Origin: Mimachlamys varia
Lineage: Eukaryota > Mollusca > Bivalvia > Pectinida > Pectinidae
Direction: 5' to 3'
Length of the DNA: 64,000 bases
Assembly (NCBI GenBank): GCA_947623455.1
Contig: OX392545.1
Coordinates: 23,671,501 to 23,735,500 of the forward strand
Positions 33,201-41,379 of this stretch are shown here, piece after piece (position 1 is the stretch's first letter; every line of letters starts with the position of its first letter). Under the pieces are notes generated by a model. It searched no databases, was not told the origin of the DNA, and worked only from the letters and a program-made list of their open reading frames with translations. Both the position numbers and the translations under genes were made by a program.

Positions 33201-36200
33201 GCAGTCTGAAATGTTGGAGGGCATAAACAGCAGTCTGTAATGTTGTAGGGCAGTAACAGCAGTCTGTAATGTTGTAGGGCATTAACCGCAGTCTGTTATG
33301 TTGTAGGGCATTAACAGCAGTCTGTAATGTTGTAGGGCATTAACAGCAGTCTGTAATGTTGTAGGGCAGTAACAGCAGTCTGTAAGTTTGTAGGGCATTA
33401 ACCGCAGTCTGTAATGTTGTAGGGCATTAACAGCAGTCTGTAATGTTGTAGGGCATTTACCACAGTCTGTAATGTTGTAGGGCATTAACAGCAGTCTGTA
33501 ATGTTGTAGGGCATTAACAGCAGTCTGTAATGTTGTAGGGCATTAACAGCAGTCTGTAATGTTGTAGGGCAGTAACAGCAGTCTGTAATGTTGTAGGGCA
33601 TTAACAGCAGTCTGTAATGTTGAAGGGCATTAACAGCAGTCTGTAATATTGTAGGGCAATAACAGCAGAGTACTGTAAACTGTAAAATTAATTTATCGTT
33701 TTCATATGAAAAGACTATTTTGCAGCGATTTAATTTTGCGATAAATACTGTCATAAATCCTGTGTACAGTACAGTACTCCCCTCTGATTAAACCTATTCC
33801 ACGGCATTTAACTTTCGCGAATTTTAATCAACTGCGAAATACACGAAAATTAATCGCACACGGAAATAAGTTGTTTTACAGTGTAATGTTTCAGGATGAA
33901 CATTAAATTTGATGGGATGGTAGTTTCTTCCTACACATTATCATTATTGTCTTACAGGCACAACACAAGGAGCGTTTGGACCAGCCAATCAGTGTAGAGC
34001 TTGTCGAGTCTCTATTAGGACTGCTGTCTAATCTGACCTTCACCGTGTCACAACACCACAAGGAACACGCCGTCACCATCTGTAAACAGTGCCTCGAGTT
34101 CTGTAAAAAGTTCAAACACTACAAACTCATTGTATCACGAAGCCTAGGGGTGCTGAGTCACGTACTTCCTAACTCGATACCGTCCGTCGACTGGCTGTGT
34201 ACGGAGGACGGGGCAGAAATCTTGATGTACCATGTTAAGGTAAATGTAGGCGAGTCAATCTCACACACTACACAGGTTTATTATTCTATAATGTCACTAC
34301 TGCGTCATCACTTTATGTAGTGTAACCAGAGTAAAGTCTCTTATTTCATCACATTACATCTGCCAATGATGATGGCGCAATGTACTGAGTTCACATTACA
34401 ACTTAATTTACGTTAGGAAAGTTTGGGAGAAAACTAATCAATCACCCCTGTATAATGTAGACAGAGCAATCACAACCCTCGGGATGAGATTTATGATTTA
34501 TAACACTTGTGCTAAAATTCATAAATCTTACCCTCAGGTTGAGATTTCTCAGATTACATCACACAGGGGTGTTAGATTCTATTAATCTAGCATGCATATG
34601 GAAGAAAAGATGTCCAGTCATGTAAAGTTCAGATGGCCTGGCAAAATTGATAAATAAATCAATAAGTAAACTTTATCTATTTTACAACAATTATGAAACA
34701 AGTTATAAAACTTATAAAAATCATTCTTGTTAGCCCGGATGTTAGAACGCAATGGCCCGAGTCTTGTTGTGGGAGGAAACTCGAGTACCCGGCCCCAGTT
34801 TCATCAACGTTCCTTTACTTAAGGAAATTCATTAACTTCAAAATCTCCATAGGAAAGCATTACAGAATTTAAGGAAAGTTCCTTAGCTAAGGATTTTCCC
34901 CTTAAATTATGTAATGCTTTCCTATGGAGATTTTTAAGGTGAGGAATTTCCTTAAGTTAAGGAACGTTGGTGAAACCAGGGCCTGGATAAAAGCCATATG
35001 GTCGGGCAGGTGACCACATACCTTTTCACATCTGGTCTGGGAATTGAACCACATGTACCTTTGTGAAAGGCAAGTGCGGTTTCCACTGCACAACCCGACC
35101 ACCCAAAGTTTAAACTCATTAAAAAACAAAAGAGGGATAACAAACTAATAGATAGGCTAAGTAATCAAATAATTACCTAACTACCAATGTGGATTGTTAT
35201 TTGTAGAGTGATGACGACGCTGAGAACAGAAAACATGCCTTAAAGGGTCTGACGGCCTGCACACAAATCAACGAACTGGCGCGGATATTTGTTGTGGATC
35301 ACAAAGGTGAGTGTTGGGTTCTGAGTTATCACTGTCTCCGCTTAAACAGGACGTGATACAATACAACCTCATTAAAATCTGATTAAAATATAGATTCTTG
35401 TTCTCACTCCGTTTTACAAGGATCTGACAAAATCCCATAAGAGGTCACGTTCAGATGACCTTTGTCGCCTCTTTACTTAACACTAAAATAATTTTCCGAT
35501 GACCTGTCATCTTGCAGCAAGTCATTTCGTCACATCATTCCACATGGACTTTTTGATGAGGAAATGACTGAAAGGACAAGTGCGATTATGCAAGCTTTGT
35601 CGCCACTTTCAAGATCCTGACAGTAGTAATTTGATTGGCTAATGCAAAAGATCATCTGAACATGACCCCATATGGGATGTCCTCAGATCTTGACGCAGCA
35701 GAGAGATGTTTATGGAACAGCGCGGAGATCAAGATATGATTTTAATCAGATTGCCTTATATTAAAGCTATTTAATAGTTTATCAACATGTGTTATAGGAC
35801 TTGGAACACTAATTCGACTGCTGAAGGCGGACGACGAAATTCTCATTGGTAACTCGGCATTAAGTCTGGGTCACTGTACACAGATACCCAAGGTGTGCGC
35901 AGCTTTAACTAAAACAGACATTATCAAGGACTTGTTAGTCCTAGCACGAGACGGCAAACGTCCAGCTGTACAACACAACTGTGCCATCCTCATCGCTAAG
36001 CTAGCTCAGGGAGACTCCAGGTAAAGGTTTAAATGTCACACACCTTAAAGGCCCACTCTACGTAACTTTCGGCAAAACTTGAAGCAAAAATCAAGCCTAA
36101 TAACTTTTTGATATTTATAGATTTAGTTAAGATTAGCCGTTGAAACTCGGTATTTGTAAATACGCATCCATTTTGAACTGTCTTCTAACTTAGGATTGTT

Positions 36201-37050
36201 GTTGAAATGGGCCCCACCTGAATTATTTCCAATTCTTTGGATTTTTCTGTTAAGAGTTTCTTGTTAGTTACCGCTCAGGTTTAGGCTTATTTTTGCATGG
36301 TTATGAACTGGATTTTTTTTTTTTCCGAATTTTTCAAAATCACCCAAAATTTCCTGAAGTTACGTAAATTGGGCCTTTAATAATTAACCTGTTAAAGTAA
36401 CATAACAGTCAACAGACAAGTAATACTCGGCATTCAAAGACTTCTATATGTATATAAACCTTATTTATTTTACAACAATTATGGAACATGTTACCCTGGT
36501 ATCTAACTTATATAAATCACTATTGTTGGGCGGAGTGTTAGCGTGTGAGAGGTCAGGGAATCGAACCCACTGCTGGGGTTTGATTCCCTGACCAGACGTG
36601 AAAAGGTATGGGGTCACCTGCTCGATCACATGGATTCTATATGTGGACAGTGGACCCTTGATAATCCAGACAATTTTGTTCCCAGTACAAACCGTCCGGA
36701 TTAAGAGTTTTCCGGACTGCCAAATTTCGGGCAGGTTAATACAAATAACATTACTGAAATGCATTTCTGTACGGATTATGAGTATTCTGGACTATCGGCA
36801 TCCAAATTATCGCGGGTCCAGTGTAATCAAACTTCTGTTGGAATTATTTTACATATTTTATGTTGTGGCAGTGCAGTGATCCTAGATGGAATGTCTCTTA
36901 AAAATTCAATCTGTTATTATTATTAAACAATTATTATGAATTAATTTATAAATCACATTTTATTTTTTCCCCCATTTCAGACACTTAGAGAGGTTACGAG
37001 AACTGCATGGTGTTGATATACTTCACACATGTATGAAACACCTGAAGTGA
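15234..37050 (+). CDS. TTC12: TTC12, TPR and armadillo-type dynein-arm assembly factor (complete, 17 coding exons)
   Basis: Join of 15234-15297, 17335-17499, 21603-21689, 22317-22465, 23042-23152, 23557-23689, 24215-24403, 25800-25869, 26798-26892, 27456-27636, 30005-30097, 31141-31204, 31830-31964, 33958-34239, 35207-35306, 35798-36020 and 36981-37050: 2211 bases, 736 residues plus TGA, against about 705 in human. All introns are GT-AG and every phase closes. A TPR block at about residues 134-235 ([63 protein letters not shown]) is followed by an acidic/amphipathic linker and helical armadillo-like repeats to the C-terminus, with ILIGNSALSLGHCTQIPKV and ELHGVDILHTCMKHLK matching the TTC12 tail. 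Family knowledge: TTC12 is cytoplasmic, helps pre-assemble axonemal dynein arms, and is a primary ciliary dyskinesia gene. Several introns carry tandem repeats made of this gene's own splice junctions. Confidence 0.93.
15669..16207. mobile_element. ~540-bp inverted-repeat element in TTC12 intron 1
   Basis: The left end GCCCGAGTTTGCTCTGG is mirrored by CCAGAGGAAACTCAAGC at the right. An inner hairpin, CTCTGGCCCCACACCAGACTT / AAGTCTGGTGTTAGGGCCAGAG, lies at 16125-16193. Confidence 0.6.
16210..17330. other. AT-rich TTC12 intron 1, nothing recognised
   Basis: No repeat or exon was identified. An 82-codon frame at 16851 has no family resemblance. Confidence 0.45.
17335..17499 (+). CDS. TTC12: TTC12 coding exon 2
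   Basis: Encodes ESIVKTLKYGDDTQVKTAMQEADTMLAHAKSH..., equivalent to the human NLIQEMNSDD...KAVLETEKRLL helix. Acceptor TTACTAG; donor GTCAGT, a weak one. Phase 1 at both ends. Confidence 0.85.
17866..21515. repeat. 3.6-kb minisatellite, ~31-bp unit (CTATTTTGATTTGTTAGATAGTTTAAAAC)
   Basis: Over a hundred copies of CTATTTTGATTTGTTAGATA followed by GTTTAAAACYG fill TTC12 intron 2. Variants (AAAACTG versus AAAACCG, CTATAATTTTG inserts, TTAGTTTAAAAC short units) occur in blocks that recur at 18.35/18.74/18.96 kb and at 19.1/20.1/20.6 kb, so segments were duplicated together. The last copies (21421-21520) shrink to 21 bp (TAGATAGTATTTTGATTTGT). Confidence 0.95.
21603..21689 (+). CDS. TTC12: TTC12 coding exon 3
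   Basis: Encodes GFSKTMINTAPVPPENPGDGGPQFDNSSQ, a Pro/Gly-rich linker. A branch-point-like CTAACTAAT and pyrimidine tract precede it, and the 3.6-kb 31-bp array ends about 80 bases upstream. Donor GTAAGT. Confidence 0.85.
21690..22316. other. TTC12 intron 3, nothing recognised
   Basis: AT-rich; no repeat or exon seen. Confidence 0.45.
22317..22465 (+). CDS. TTC12: TTC12 coding exon 4 (first TPR)
   Basis: Encodes [50 protein letters not shown]: a charged helix leading into the TPR signature KEKGNEEF...GNYEKAL. Ends in phase 0. Donor GTATGA. Confidence 0.93.
22990..23057 (+). repeat. 45-bp tandem duplication of TTC12 exon 5 acceptor
   Basis: TTTGCAGGCTTTACAGAAAG occurs ending at 23009 or so and again 45 bp later across the true exon 5 start. 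The upstream copy has a full T-rich acceptor. Confidence 0.85.
23042..23152 (+). CDS. TTC12: TTC12 coding exon 5 (second TPR)
   Basis: Encodes [37 protein letters not shown], a canonical TPR ([14 protein letters not shown] shared with human TTC12). The acceptor and first 16 exon bases are also present 45 bp upstream. The upstream copy would run into TGA after eight codons, so 23042 is taken as the real start. Confidence 0.93.
23225..23545. repeat. Degenerate TACCTGTATTT repeats in TTC12 intron 5
   Basis: About fifteen irregular copies of (T)ACCTGTATTTGTATT fill the intron up to the exon 6 acceptor. The period is variable (roughly 12-35 bases). Confidence 0.7.
23557..23689 (+). CDS. TTC12: TTC12 coding exon 6 (third TPR)
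   Basis: Encodes [44 protein letters not shown]. I chose the donor after ATCAAAG at 23690 over later GT sites because it keeps phase 1 with exon 7 (KEYLSEVD, as human KGYLNQVD). Confidence 0.92.
24215..24403 (+). CDS. TTC12: TTC12 coding exon 7
   Basis: Encodes EYLSEVDRLELKEEQETKAKQLFDSG...VVQLLEKVCKADQLPLYYSGGFTLICSRLQS, matching human [25 protein letters not shown]...[22 protein letters not shown]. Donor GTAAGT. Confidence 0.93.
24690..24930 (+). mobile_element. SINE-like fragment (S2-type 3' end)
   Basis: The 3' portion CCCTAGCTGTTAAAAGGACATAAAAACAATCAAACCAAAC resembles the tail of the S2 copy that starts 100 bases later; the head is not clear. Confidence 0.4.
25021..25285 (+). mobile_element. 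tRNA-derived SINE (family S2)
   Basis: The head GCCGCAGTGGCCAAGTGGTT then AAGGTGTC is a tRNA-like A-box region. The body has GGGCAGTTGCCAGATATAAGCC and CTTTCCTCCACCACCAAAAC, and the tail is a (CAAAT/CAATC)-type simple repeat. Confidence 0.65.
25286..25799. other. TTC12 intron 7 remainder
   Basis: Two imperfect direct copies of TTTTGTGTAACAGCATGAT.TTGGTAA (near 25316 and 25374) and one diverged third (25627); otherwise nothing. Confidence 0.45.
25800..25869 (+). CDS. TTC12: TTC12 coding exon 8
   Basis: A 70-base exon encoding TDDKTLFRTNGGIDLFSTHSCFSR, comparable to human EQTLFRMHNGFSIIS. Acceptor AAACAG; donor GTGAGT. Confidence 0.87.
26400..26797 (+). repeat. 46-bp repeats containing CAGGTGAGTTAG, ending at TTC12 exon 9 acceptor
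   Basis: Copies of GAGAAGTATTTGACTCAGGT followed by GAGTTAGAGGTTTTCACATGTGTTTA (46 bp when complete) with indels. The last copy runs GACTCAGGTGAGTTAGGGAT...TTTTCACTTTGTGTTTCAG and ends on the exon 9 acceptor itself. Several copies hold a consensus 5' splice site CAG/GTGAGT. Confidence 0.85.
26798..26892 (+). CDS. TTC12: TTC12 coding exon 9, flanked on both sides by 46/47-bp tandem repeats
   Basis: Encodes CIASSPRSLSQEQLTMLTSGIEMFAMACTEN. A 46-bp repeat array ends at its acceptor, and a 47-bp array containing copies of its last bases and donor (ACAGAAAACG then GTAATT) begins at its 3' edge. Confidence 0.87.
26884..27135 (+). repeat. 47-bp repeats copying TTC12 exon 9 donor
   Basis: ACAGAAAACGGTAATTCACA begins at 26884 across the true exon 9/intron 9 boundary, and near copies begin at 26930, 26983, 27030, 27077 and (decayed) 27124. 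Confidence 0.88.
27456..27636 (+). CDS. TTC12: TTC12 coding exon 10
   Basis: Encodes ESNQQHLLGLKNLSEHILQFMEVKIKGQGRLMKSACVTLLHRLTLSESGRSTVIRVFNLTR; LLHRLTLSESGRS parallels human LLHLAQTESGRS. Acceptor TTTCAG; donor GTACTG; phase 2. Confidence 0.93.
27742..28221. mobile_element. 480-bp MITE with TACAGTGTACCCTYG ends
   Basis: The left end TACAGTGTACCCTTGACC is mirrored by CGAGGGTACACTGTA. The interior has repeated GCCACCCTCGCATACCGCCA on the left and TATCACCACCCTCATTATAC on the right. The ends resemble Tigger/pogo-type termini with TA flanks (family inference). Confidence 0.65.
28330..30004 (+). repeat. 46-bp minisatellite made of TTC12 exon 11 acceptor plus exon start, ~36 copies
   Basis: TTTTCTGTAGGGTAATTACG recurs every 46 bases (GTAG at 28347, 28393, 28439, 28485 and so on) up to the authentic acceptor at 30001-30004. 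The unit reads acceptor, GGTAATTACGGTACTGTTTGA (same as the first 21 exon bases), then TAATCCTTGTATTTG. 36 periods fit between the first and the true site. Confidence 0.95.
30005..30097 (+). CDS. TTC12: TTC12 coding exon 11, preceded by an array of copies of its own 3' splice site
   Basis: Encodes VITVLFELIRTNITIAITAGSVLNNLALDKM. The true exon is recognised because, after GTACTGTTTGA, it continues CTCATTAGAACC with an open frame to a GTGAGT donor, whereas each repeat copy diverges after 21 exon-like bases. Confidence 0.9.
30403..30747. mobile_element. MITE family M1 copy with target-site duplication
   Basis: CAATCTGATTAAAATACAGA and TTTTTAATCAGATTG are inverted ends. AGGTGATTAC flanks the element on both sides (30393-30402 and 30747-30757 region), a 10-bp direct repeat consistent with a target-site duplication. 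Confidence 0.85.
31141..31204 (+). CDS. TTC12: TTC12 coding exon 12
   Basis: A 64-base exon, MFKSKLRDRIDVDVLPAFESLL. Acceptor TTGAAG; donor GTAAGT. It matches the position of human NLPGVLPALTGVL. Confidence 0.87.
31308..31594. mobile_element. MITE family M2 copy (internally shortened)
   Basis: Starts TTAAAGGCCAATATATGTTA, ends GAAGTTACGTATATTGGGCC then TTTAA; the interior GAAGCGAAAATCAAGCC and GTGGGCCCCACCTGA is shared with other copies. Confidence 0.75.
31830..31964 (+). CDS. TTC12: TTC12 coding exon 13
   Basis: Phase 0 at both ends; encodes KDGCSGQACVLPTCVTTMMNLATDTVIRDKLCARQDLWKAVMDLM. The segment MMNLATDTVIRDKL corresponds to human IMGNLSAEPTTRRHM. Acceptor TTAACAG has little pyrimidine tract. 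Confidence 0.85.
32120..32697. mobile_element. ~580-bp element with TATACCCCC/GGGGGTATA ends and GGTCAAAGGTCA repeats
   Basis: Left end TATACCCCCACCACTTAGG, right end GGGGGGGGGGTATA. Two or three diverged internal units carry ACACCATACCATCACATGGTGAAGG and AAAGGTCAAAGGTCACT. It is typical of dispersed molluscan repeats; class unknown. Confidence 0.6.
32872..33668. repeat. Minisatellite, 29-bp unit (CAGCAGTCTGTAATGTTGTAGGGCATTAA)
   Basis: About 27 copies of AGCAGTCTGTAATGTTGTAG plus GGCATTAAC in TTC12 intron 13. A single diverged seed-like copy lies at 32005-32032 (ACATTGTAGGACAAAAACAGCAG). Confidence 0.93.
33669..33888. mobile_element. Possible MITE with TACTGTAAA.. / ..TTTTACAGTG ends
   Basis: TACTGTAAACTGTAAAATTAATTTATCG and CGAAAATTAATCGCACACGG...GTTTTACAGTG form imperfect inverted ends. 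A related single end is at 30145 (TACTGTAAACTTTAG). Confidence 0.4.
33958..34239 (+). CDS. TTC12: TTC12 coding exon 14
   Basis: The longest exon, 94 codons in phase 0: ELVESLLGLLSNLTFTVSQHHKEHAV...CKKFKHYKLIVSRSLGVLSHVLPNSI..., an armadillo-like helical repeat; human has VIYTLLGLMMNL...GVLSRTLSSS at this place. Donor GTAAAT. Confidence 0.93.
34676..35105 (-). mobile_element. SINE family S1, interrupted by a foldback element
   Basis: On the minus strand the tRNA-like head (GGTCGGGTTGTGCAGTGGAA, B-box GGTTCAATTCCC) and the 3' tail match S1, but the body is split by the palindromic element at 34793-34983. Confidence 0.75.
34793..34983. mobile_element. 190-bp palindromic foldback element
   Basis: CCAGTTTCATCAACGTTCC... 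and ...GGAACGTTGGTGAAACCAGG are near-perfect complements over most of the length (for example AAATCTCCATAGGAAAGCAT / ATGCTTTCCTATGGAGATTT). A related copy is at 52.36-52.53 kb. Confidence 0.85.
35207..35306 (+). CDS. TTC12: TTC12 coding exon 15
   Basis: Encodes SDDDAENRKHALKGLTACTQINELARIFVVDHK, equivalent to human ETASRYAIKILAICTNSYHEAREEVIRLDK. Donor GTGAGT; phase 1. Confidence 0.92.
35376..35753. mobile_element. MITE family M1 copy
   Basis: Ends AATCTGATTAAAATATAGATT and GATTTTAATCAGATTG; shares GACGCAGCAGAGAGA and CAGCGCGGAGATCAAGATAT with the 44.4-kb copy. No clear target duplication. Confidence 0.8.
35798..36020 (+). CDS. TTC12: TTC12 coding exon 16
   Basis: Encodes GLGTLIRLLKADDEILIGNSALSLGHCTQIPKVCAALTKTDIIKDLLVLARDGKRPAVQHNCAILIAKLAQGDS, close to human LLSSEDEVLVGNAALCLGNCMEVPNVASSLLKTDLLQVLLKLA. 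Donor GTAAAG. Confidence 0.95.
36045..36380. mobile_element. MITE family M2 copy
   Basis: TTAAAGGCCCACTCTACGTA at the left and TACGTAAATTGGGCCTTTAA at the right; the interior matches other M2 copies (CAAAACTTGAAGCAAAAATC). Confidence 0.8.
36465..36645. mobile_element. Two SINE S1 pieces in head-to-head orientation
   Basis: 36465-36560 is S1 on the minus strand (tail, then GGTCAGGGAATCGAACCC), and 36566-36645 is S1 on the plus strand (GGGTTTGATTCCCTGACC, GGTATGGGGTCACCTGC), forming a palindrome centred near 36566. Confidence 0.65.
36651..36824. mobile_element. Tigger/pogo-like MITE
   Basis: CAGTGGACCCTTGATAATCC at the left and GGATGC-type inverse ATTATCGCGGGTCCAGTG at the right form imperfect inverted ends; CCGGATTAAGAG and CCGGACTGCC lie inside. 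Confidence 0.55.
36981..37050 (+). CDS. TTC12: TTC12 coding exon 17 with stop
   Basis: Encodes HLERLRELHGVDILHTCMKHLK then TGA at 37048-37050, matching the human tail LRKLHGLEILNSTMKYI. The acceptor has a strong T/C tract ending TTTCAG. Confidence 0.94.
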
Positions 37051-37355
37051 ACATCACATGACTATCACCATACATTATCAGATCATTAACGCCGCTGATC
37101 ACCTAGTGTTCCTCGGTACCCCGTCTCGGATATCATTGACTGGAATACCTCTTACTGGGGTACTGTGTATAGGGCTATTTTTACAGTTAAGCCCAGACTG
37201 TGGTACGATTTCCAGGATTTTGTTAATGTCATACCTGGATTGTGTGATACATTGGATTGATTCACACTAAATACCTGTAAGGATCATGAAATACCATTTG
37301 TCTGTGTTTCTTTGTGTTACATATGTACATAAATATAATATATTTTTGCAAGGCA

Positions 37356-37361
37356 AATAAA
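37356..37361 (+). terminator. TTC12 polyadenylation signal AATAAA
   Basis: AATAAA lies 306 bases after the TTC12 stop in an AT-rich 3' UTR. A second AATAAA at about 37523 is an alternative. Confidence 0.55.
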
Positions 37362-37729
37362 ACTGATGCATGCATTATCAATTCAGATTTGACATGTTCA
37401 TATTTTTATCACTAAAACATGAAAATTTAAATTATTGAAGTTAATAGCTTGATTTGCAGTATTATGAATTTAGAAAGCTTGAATTTATACATTTCAGTGA
37501 CAATTATAGACAATTTGCTCAATAAAGACTATAACAGAAATTCGTGTGAAAATTCTGATTTGGTGAGTTTTTTATTAAGCACTATTCAAAACTACAGTAT
37601 GCAATTCATATTCTTTACTTTTTAAGATTTTTATATATGAAAAAGTGCTTTTTGGCAAAACATTGATTTCTTTATTTAAAAATGTGATTTCCTTGATGAG
37701 ATTGAAGAACGTTTCGATGACTACACTGT

Positions 37730-40060
37730 CACATTCGTCAGACTAATGACCAGTGTGAAGCGTACTGGTACTGACCTTTATAGTGTATGAGATGGTGGGG
37801 AATCATCAGACTAATGACCAGTGTGAAGCGTACTGGTACTGACGTATGTAGTGTACGAGATGGTGAGGAATCATCAGACTGATGACCAGTGTGAAGTGTA
37901 CTAGTACTGACGTATGCAGTGTACGACATGGTGAGGAATCATCAGACTGATGACCAGTGTGAAGCGTACTAGTACTGACGTTTGTAGTGTACGAGATGGT
38001 GAGGAATTATCAGACTGATGACCAGTGTGAAGGGTACTAGTTCTGACGTATGTAGTGTACGAGATCGTCAGGAATCATCAGACTAATGACCAGTGTGAAG
38101 CGTACTGGTACTGACGTATGTAGTGTACGAGATGGTGAGGAATCATCAGACTAAGGACCAGTGTGAAGCGTACTGGTACTGACGTATGTAGTGTACGAGA
38201 TGGTGAGGAATCATCAGACTAAGGACCAGTGTGAAGCGTACTGGTACTGACGTATGTAGTGTACGAGATGGTGAGGAATCATCAGACTAAGGACCAGTGT
38301 GAAGCGTACTGGTACTGACGTATGTAGTGTACGAGATGGTGAGGAATCATCAGACTATTGACCAGTGTGAAGTGTACTAGTACTGACGTATGTAGTGTAC
38401 GAGATGGTGAGGAATCAACAGACTGATGACCAGTGTGAAGCGTACTAGTACTAACGTATATAGTGTACGAGATGGTGAGGAATCATCAGACTAACGACCA
38501 GTGTGAAGCGTACTGGTACTGACGTTTGTAGTGTACGAGATGGTGAGGAATCATCAGACTAACGACCAGTGTGAAGCGTATTAGTACTGACATATGTATT
38601 TTACGAGATTGTGAGGAATCATCAGACTAATGACCAGTGTGAAGCGTACTAGTACTGACGTATATAGTGTACGAGATGGTGAGGAATCATCAGACTAATG
38701 ACCAGTGTGAAGCGTACTGGTACTGACGTATGTAGTGTACGAGATGGTGAGGAATCATCAGACTGATGACCAGTGTGAAGTGTACTAGTACTGACGTATG
38801 CAGTGTACGACATGGTGAGGAATCATCAGACTGATGACCAGTGTGAAGCGTACTAGTACTGACGTTTGTAGTGTACGAGATGGTGAGGAATTATCAGACT
38901 GATGACCAGTGTGAAGGGTACTAGTTCTGACGTATGTAGTGTACGAGATCGTCAGGAATCATCAGACTAATGACCAGTGTGAAGCGTACTGGTACTGACG
39001 TATGTAGTGTACGAGATGGTGAGGAATCATCAGACTAAGGACCAGTGTGAAGCGTACTGGTACTGACGTATGTAGTGTACGAGATGGTGAGGAATCATCA
39101 GACTATTGACCAGTGTGAAGCGTACTAGTACTGACGTATGTAGTGTACGAGATGGTGAGGAATCATCAGACTGATGACCAGTGTGAAGCGTACTAGTACT
39201 AACGTATATAGTGTACGAGATGGTGAGGAATCATCAGACTAATGACCAGTGCGAAGCGTACTGGTACTGACGTTTGTAGTGTACGAGATGGTGAGGAATC
39301 ATCAGACTAACGACCAGTGTGAAGCGTATTAGTACTGACATATGTATTTTACGAGATTGTGAGGAATCATCAGACTAATGACCAGTGTGAAGCGTACTAG
39401 TACTGACGTATATAGTGTACGAGATGGTGAGGAATCATCAGACTAATGACCAGTGTGAAGCGTACTGGTACTGACGTATGTAGTGTACGAGATGGTGAGG
39501 AATCATCAGACTAACGACCAGTGTGAAGCGTACTAGTACTGACGTATGTAGTGTACGAGATGGTGAGGAATCATCAGACTAATGACCAGTGTGAAGCGTA
39601 CTGGTACTGACGTATGTAGTGTACGAGATGGTGAGGAATCATCAGACTAACGACCAGTGTGAAGCGTATTAGTACTGACATATGTATTTTACGAGATGGT
39701 GAGGAATCATCAGACTAACGACCAGTGTGAAGTGTACTGGTACTGACGTATGTAGTGTACGAGATGGTGAGGAATCATCAGACTAATGACCAGTGTGAAG
39801 AGTACTGGTACTGACGTATGTAGTGTACGAGATGGTGAGGAATCATCAGACTAACGACCAGTGTGAAGCGTATTAGCACTGACATATGTATTTTACGAGA
39901 TGGTGAGGAATCATCAGACTAACGACCAGTGTGAAGTGTACTGGTACTGACGTTTGTAGTGTACGAGATGGTAAGGAATCATCAGACTAATGACCAGTGT
40001 GAAGTGTACTGGTACTGACGTATGTAGTGTACGAGATGGTAAGGAATCGGGGGACTTTCT
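37730..40060. repeat. Satellite-like array, 68-bp unit, with 884-bp (13-mer) higher-order repeat
   Basis: About 34 copies of GAGGAATCATCAGACTAATG..ACCAGTGTGAAGCGTACTGG..TACTGACGTATGTAGTGTAC..GAGATGGT. A distinctive run of variant units starting at 37877 recurs at 38761, exactly 884 = 13 x 68 bases later. It lies downstream of TTC12. Confidence 0.95.
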
Positions 40061-40278
40061 TGGATGTGTTATAATCCAACTTTTGTTTTTACATCTTTCT
40101 ATATATCTAAAAAAAAACTAAAATCACAATGTCATTACGCATTAAAAAAATTACTTAAAGCCTGACATACAGATGGAACATCCCAAAGCATTTGGATTTT
40201 CTTGTGGCTGAGTTTTTCAAATATAGTCTGTTAACACAAACAACAGCTGTTTAAGATTGTATTTATTTGTGCGTTATA

Positions 40279-40930
40279 ATGTCTCCCCTTCATATGAAGG
40301 GAGACATATTCTTCTAATAATTCTTGTCTGGGACATAACTTCTAAACCGTTGAAGATATCTTGACGAAACTTGCAGTATACATGCATCACCTAAAGCAGA
40401 TGTACAGTGCACTGTCATTATGTCACTGTGACCTTGACATCAAGGTCAGAGGTCAAATAAGTGATTTTTTCAATAATTCTTGTCTGGGCGATAACTATTA
40501 AACTGTTAAAGCTATATTTATAAAACTTTTAGTATACCTGCAACACCCCTAGATGATATGCAGTGCAGTGTCAATAGGCCAGTGTGACCTTCATCGAAAG
40601 GTCAGAGATAAAAGATGTATGACTTTTTCAAACATCCAAAGGTGTACACCAAGGTGATGCAATCTCGCCCTCACTGTCTAATTGTATACATGTAACAATT
40701 ATTGACCAAACTTGTCCATCAATCTGTCTGTTCTTCTGTTTTGTTTTTTTGTTATGACACTATGAAGGAAAGTTGGTCAGAATAAAAAAAGATGTCCACT
40801 GACCTCAAGGTCACAGGGTCAAAGTCATACGTTAAGGTCAAATTTTACATTTATTAGGTGCTTAACGTTTTGTTATGATATTATGATGACAAGTTGGTCA
40901 GAATAAAAAAAGATTGCAAGGGGAGACATT
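40279..40930. mobile_element. Element with ATGTCTCCCCTT / AGGGGAGACAT ends
   Basis: Short inverted termini enclose tandem sub-repeats (AATTCTTGTCTGGGA.ATAACT twice; AAGTTGGTCAGAATAAAAAA twice) and GGTCAGAGGTCA motifs. Typical non-autonomous molluscan repeat; class unknown. Confidence 0.6.
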
Positions 40931-41379
40931 TGTTTTTGTTCACTAAAACAAGTCTCTAGTTATTTTTGTCCAAACTTTGTGCTGTCACAAGCATGTAATA
41001 TTGTTTACAGAGTAACAGTACAGACTAACTTGTTTATCATTATGGATATAGATATCATTGGTTAGTGAGATTACAATGTGGAGGTTTTATCTGTTAAATT
41101 TGCCAAGAAAATCATATCTCCGTCCTGTTATCTGTTAACATTGAAGAAACATTTTGAATGTTGAAATCACAAAGCAAGCTAAGTAGACCTGTACTGATGG
41201 TTGACTTTATATCCATTGAATGGTTGTACAGGGTTTAATCACAGTAGTCAATATTACTATGTGTCTGTGGTGTAGAGACCCGGATCCTGCTAGACTTAGT
41301 TCATGGTTAGGGGAAGACAGTAGGCAGAATATCACCTTAATTGTCTTCATGCAAATGTCACTGTAATGTCTCAATTCAA

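Noticed and set aside
32866..33754. Cys-rich repeated frames (YNITDCCYCPTTLQT) as a disulfide-rich secreted protein
   Set aside because: They are the antisense of the 29-bp intronic minisatellite; no signal peptide, and the frame changes with each unit variant.
37058..37270. 70-residue frame after TTC12
   Set aside because: It lies in the TTC12 3' UTR and has no family resemblance.
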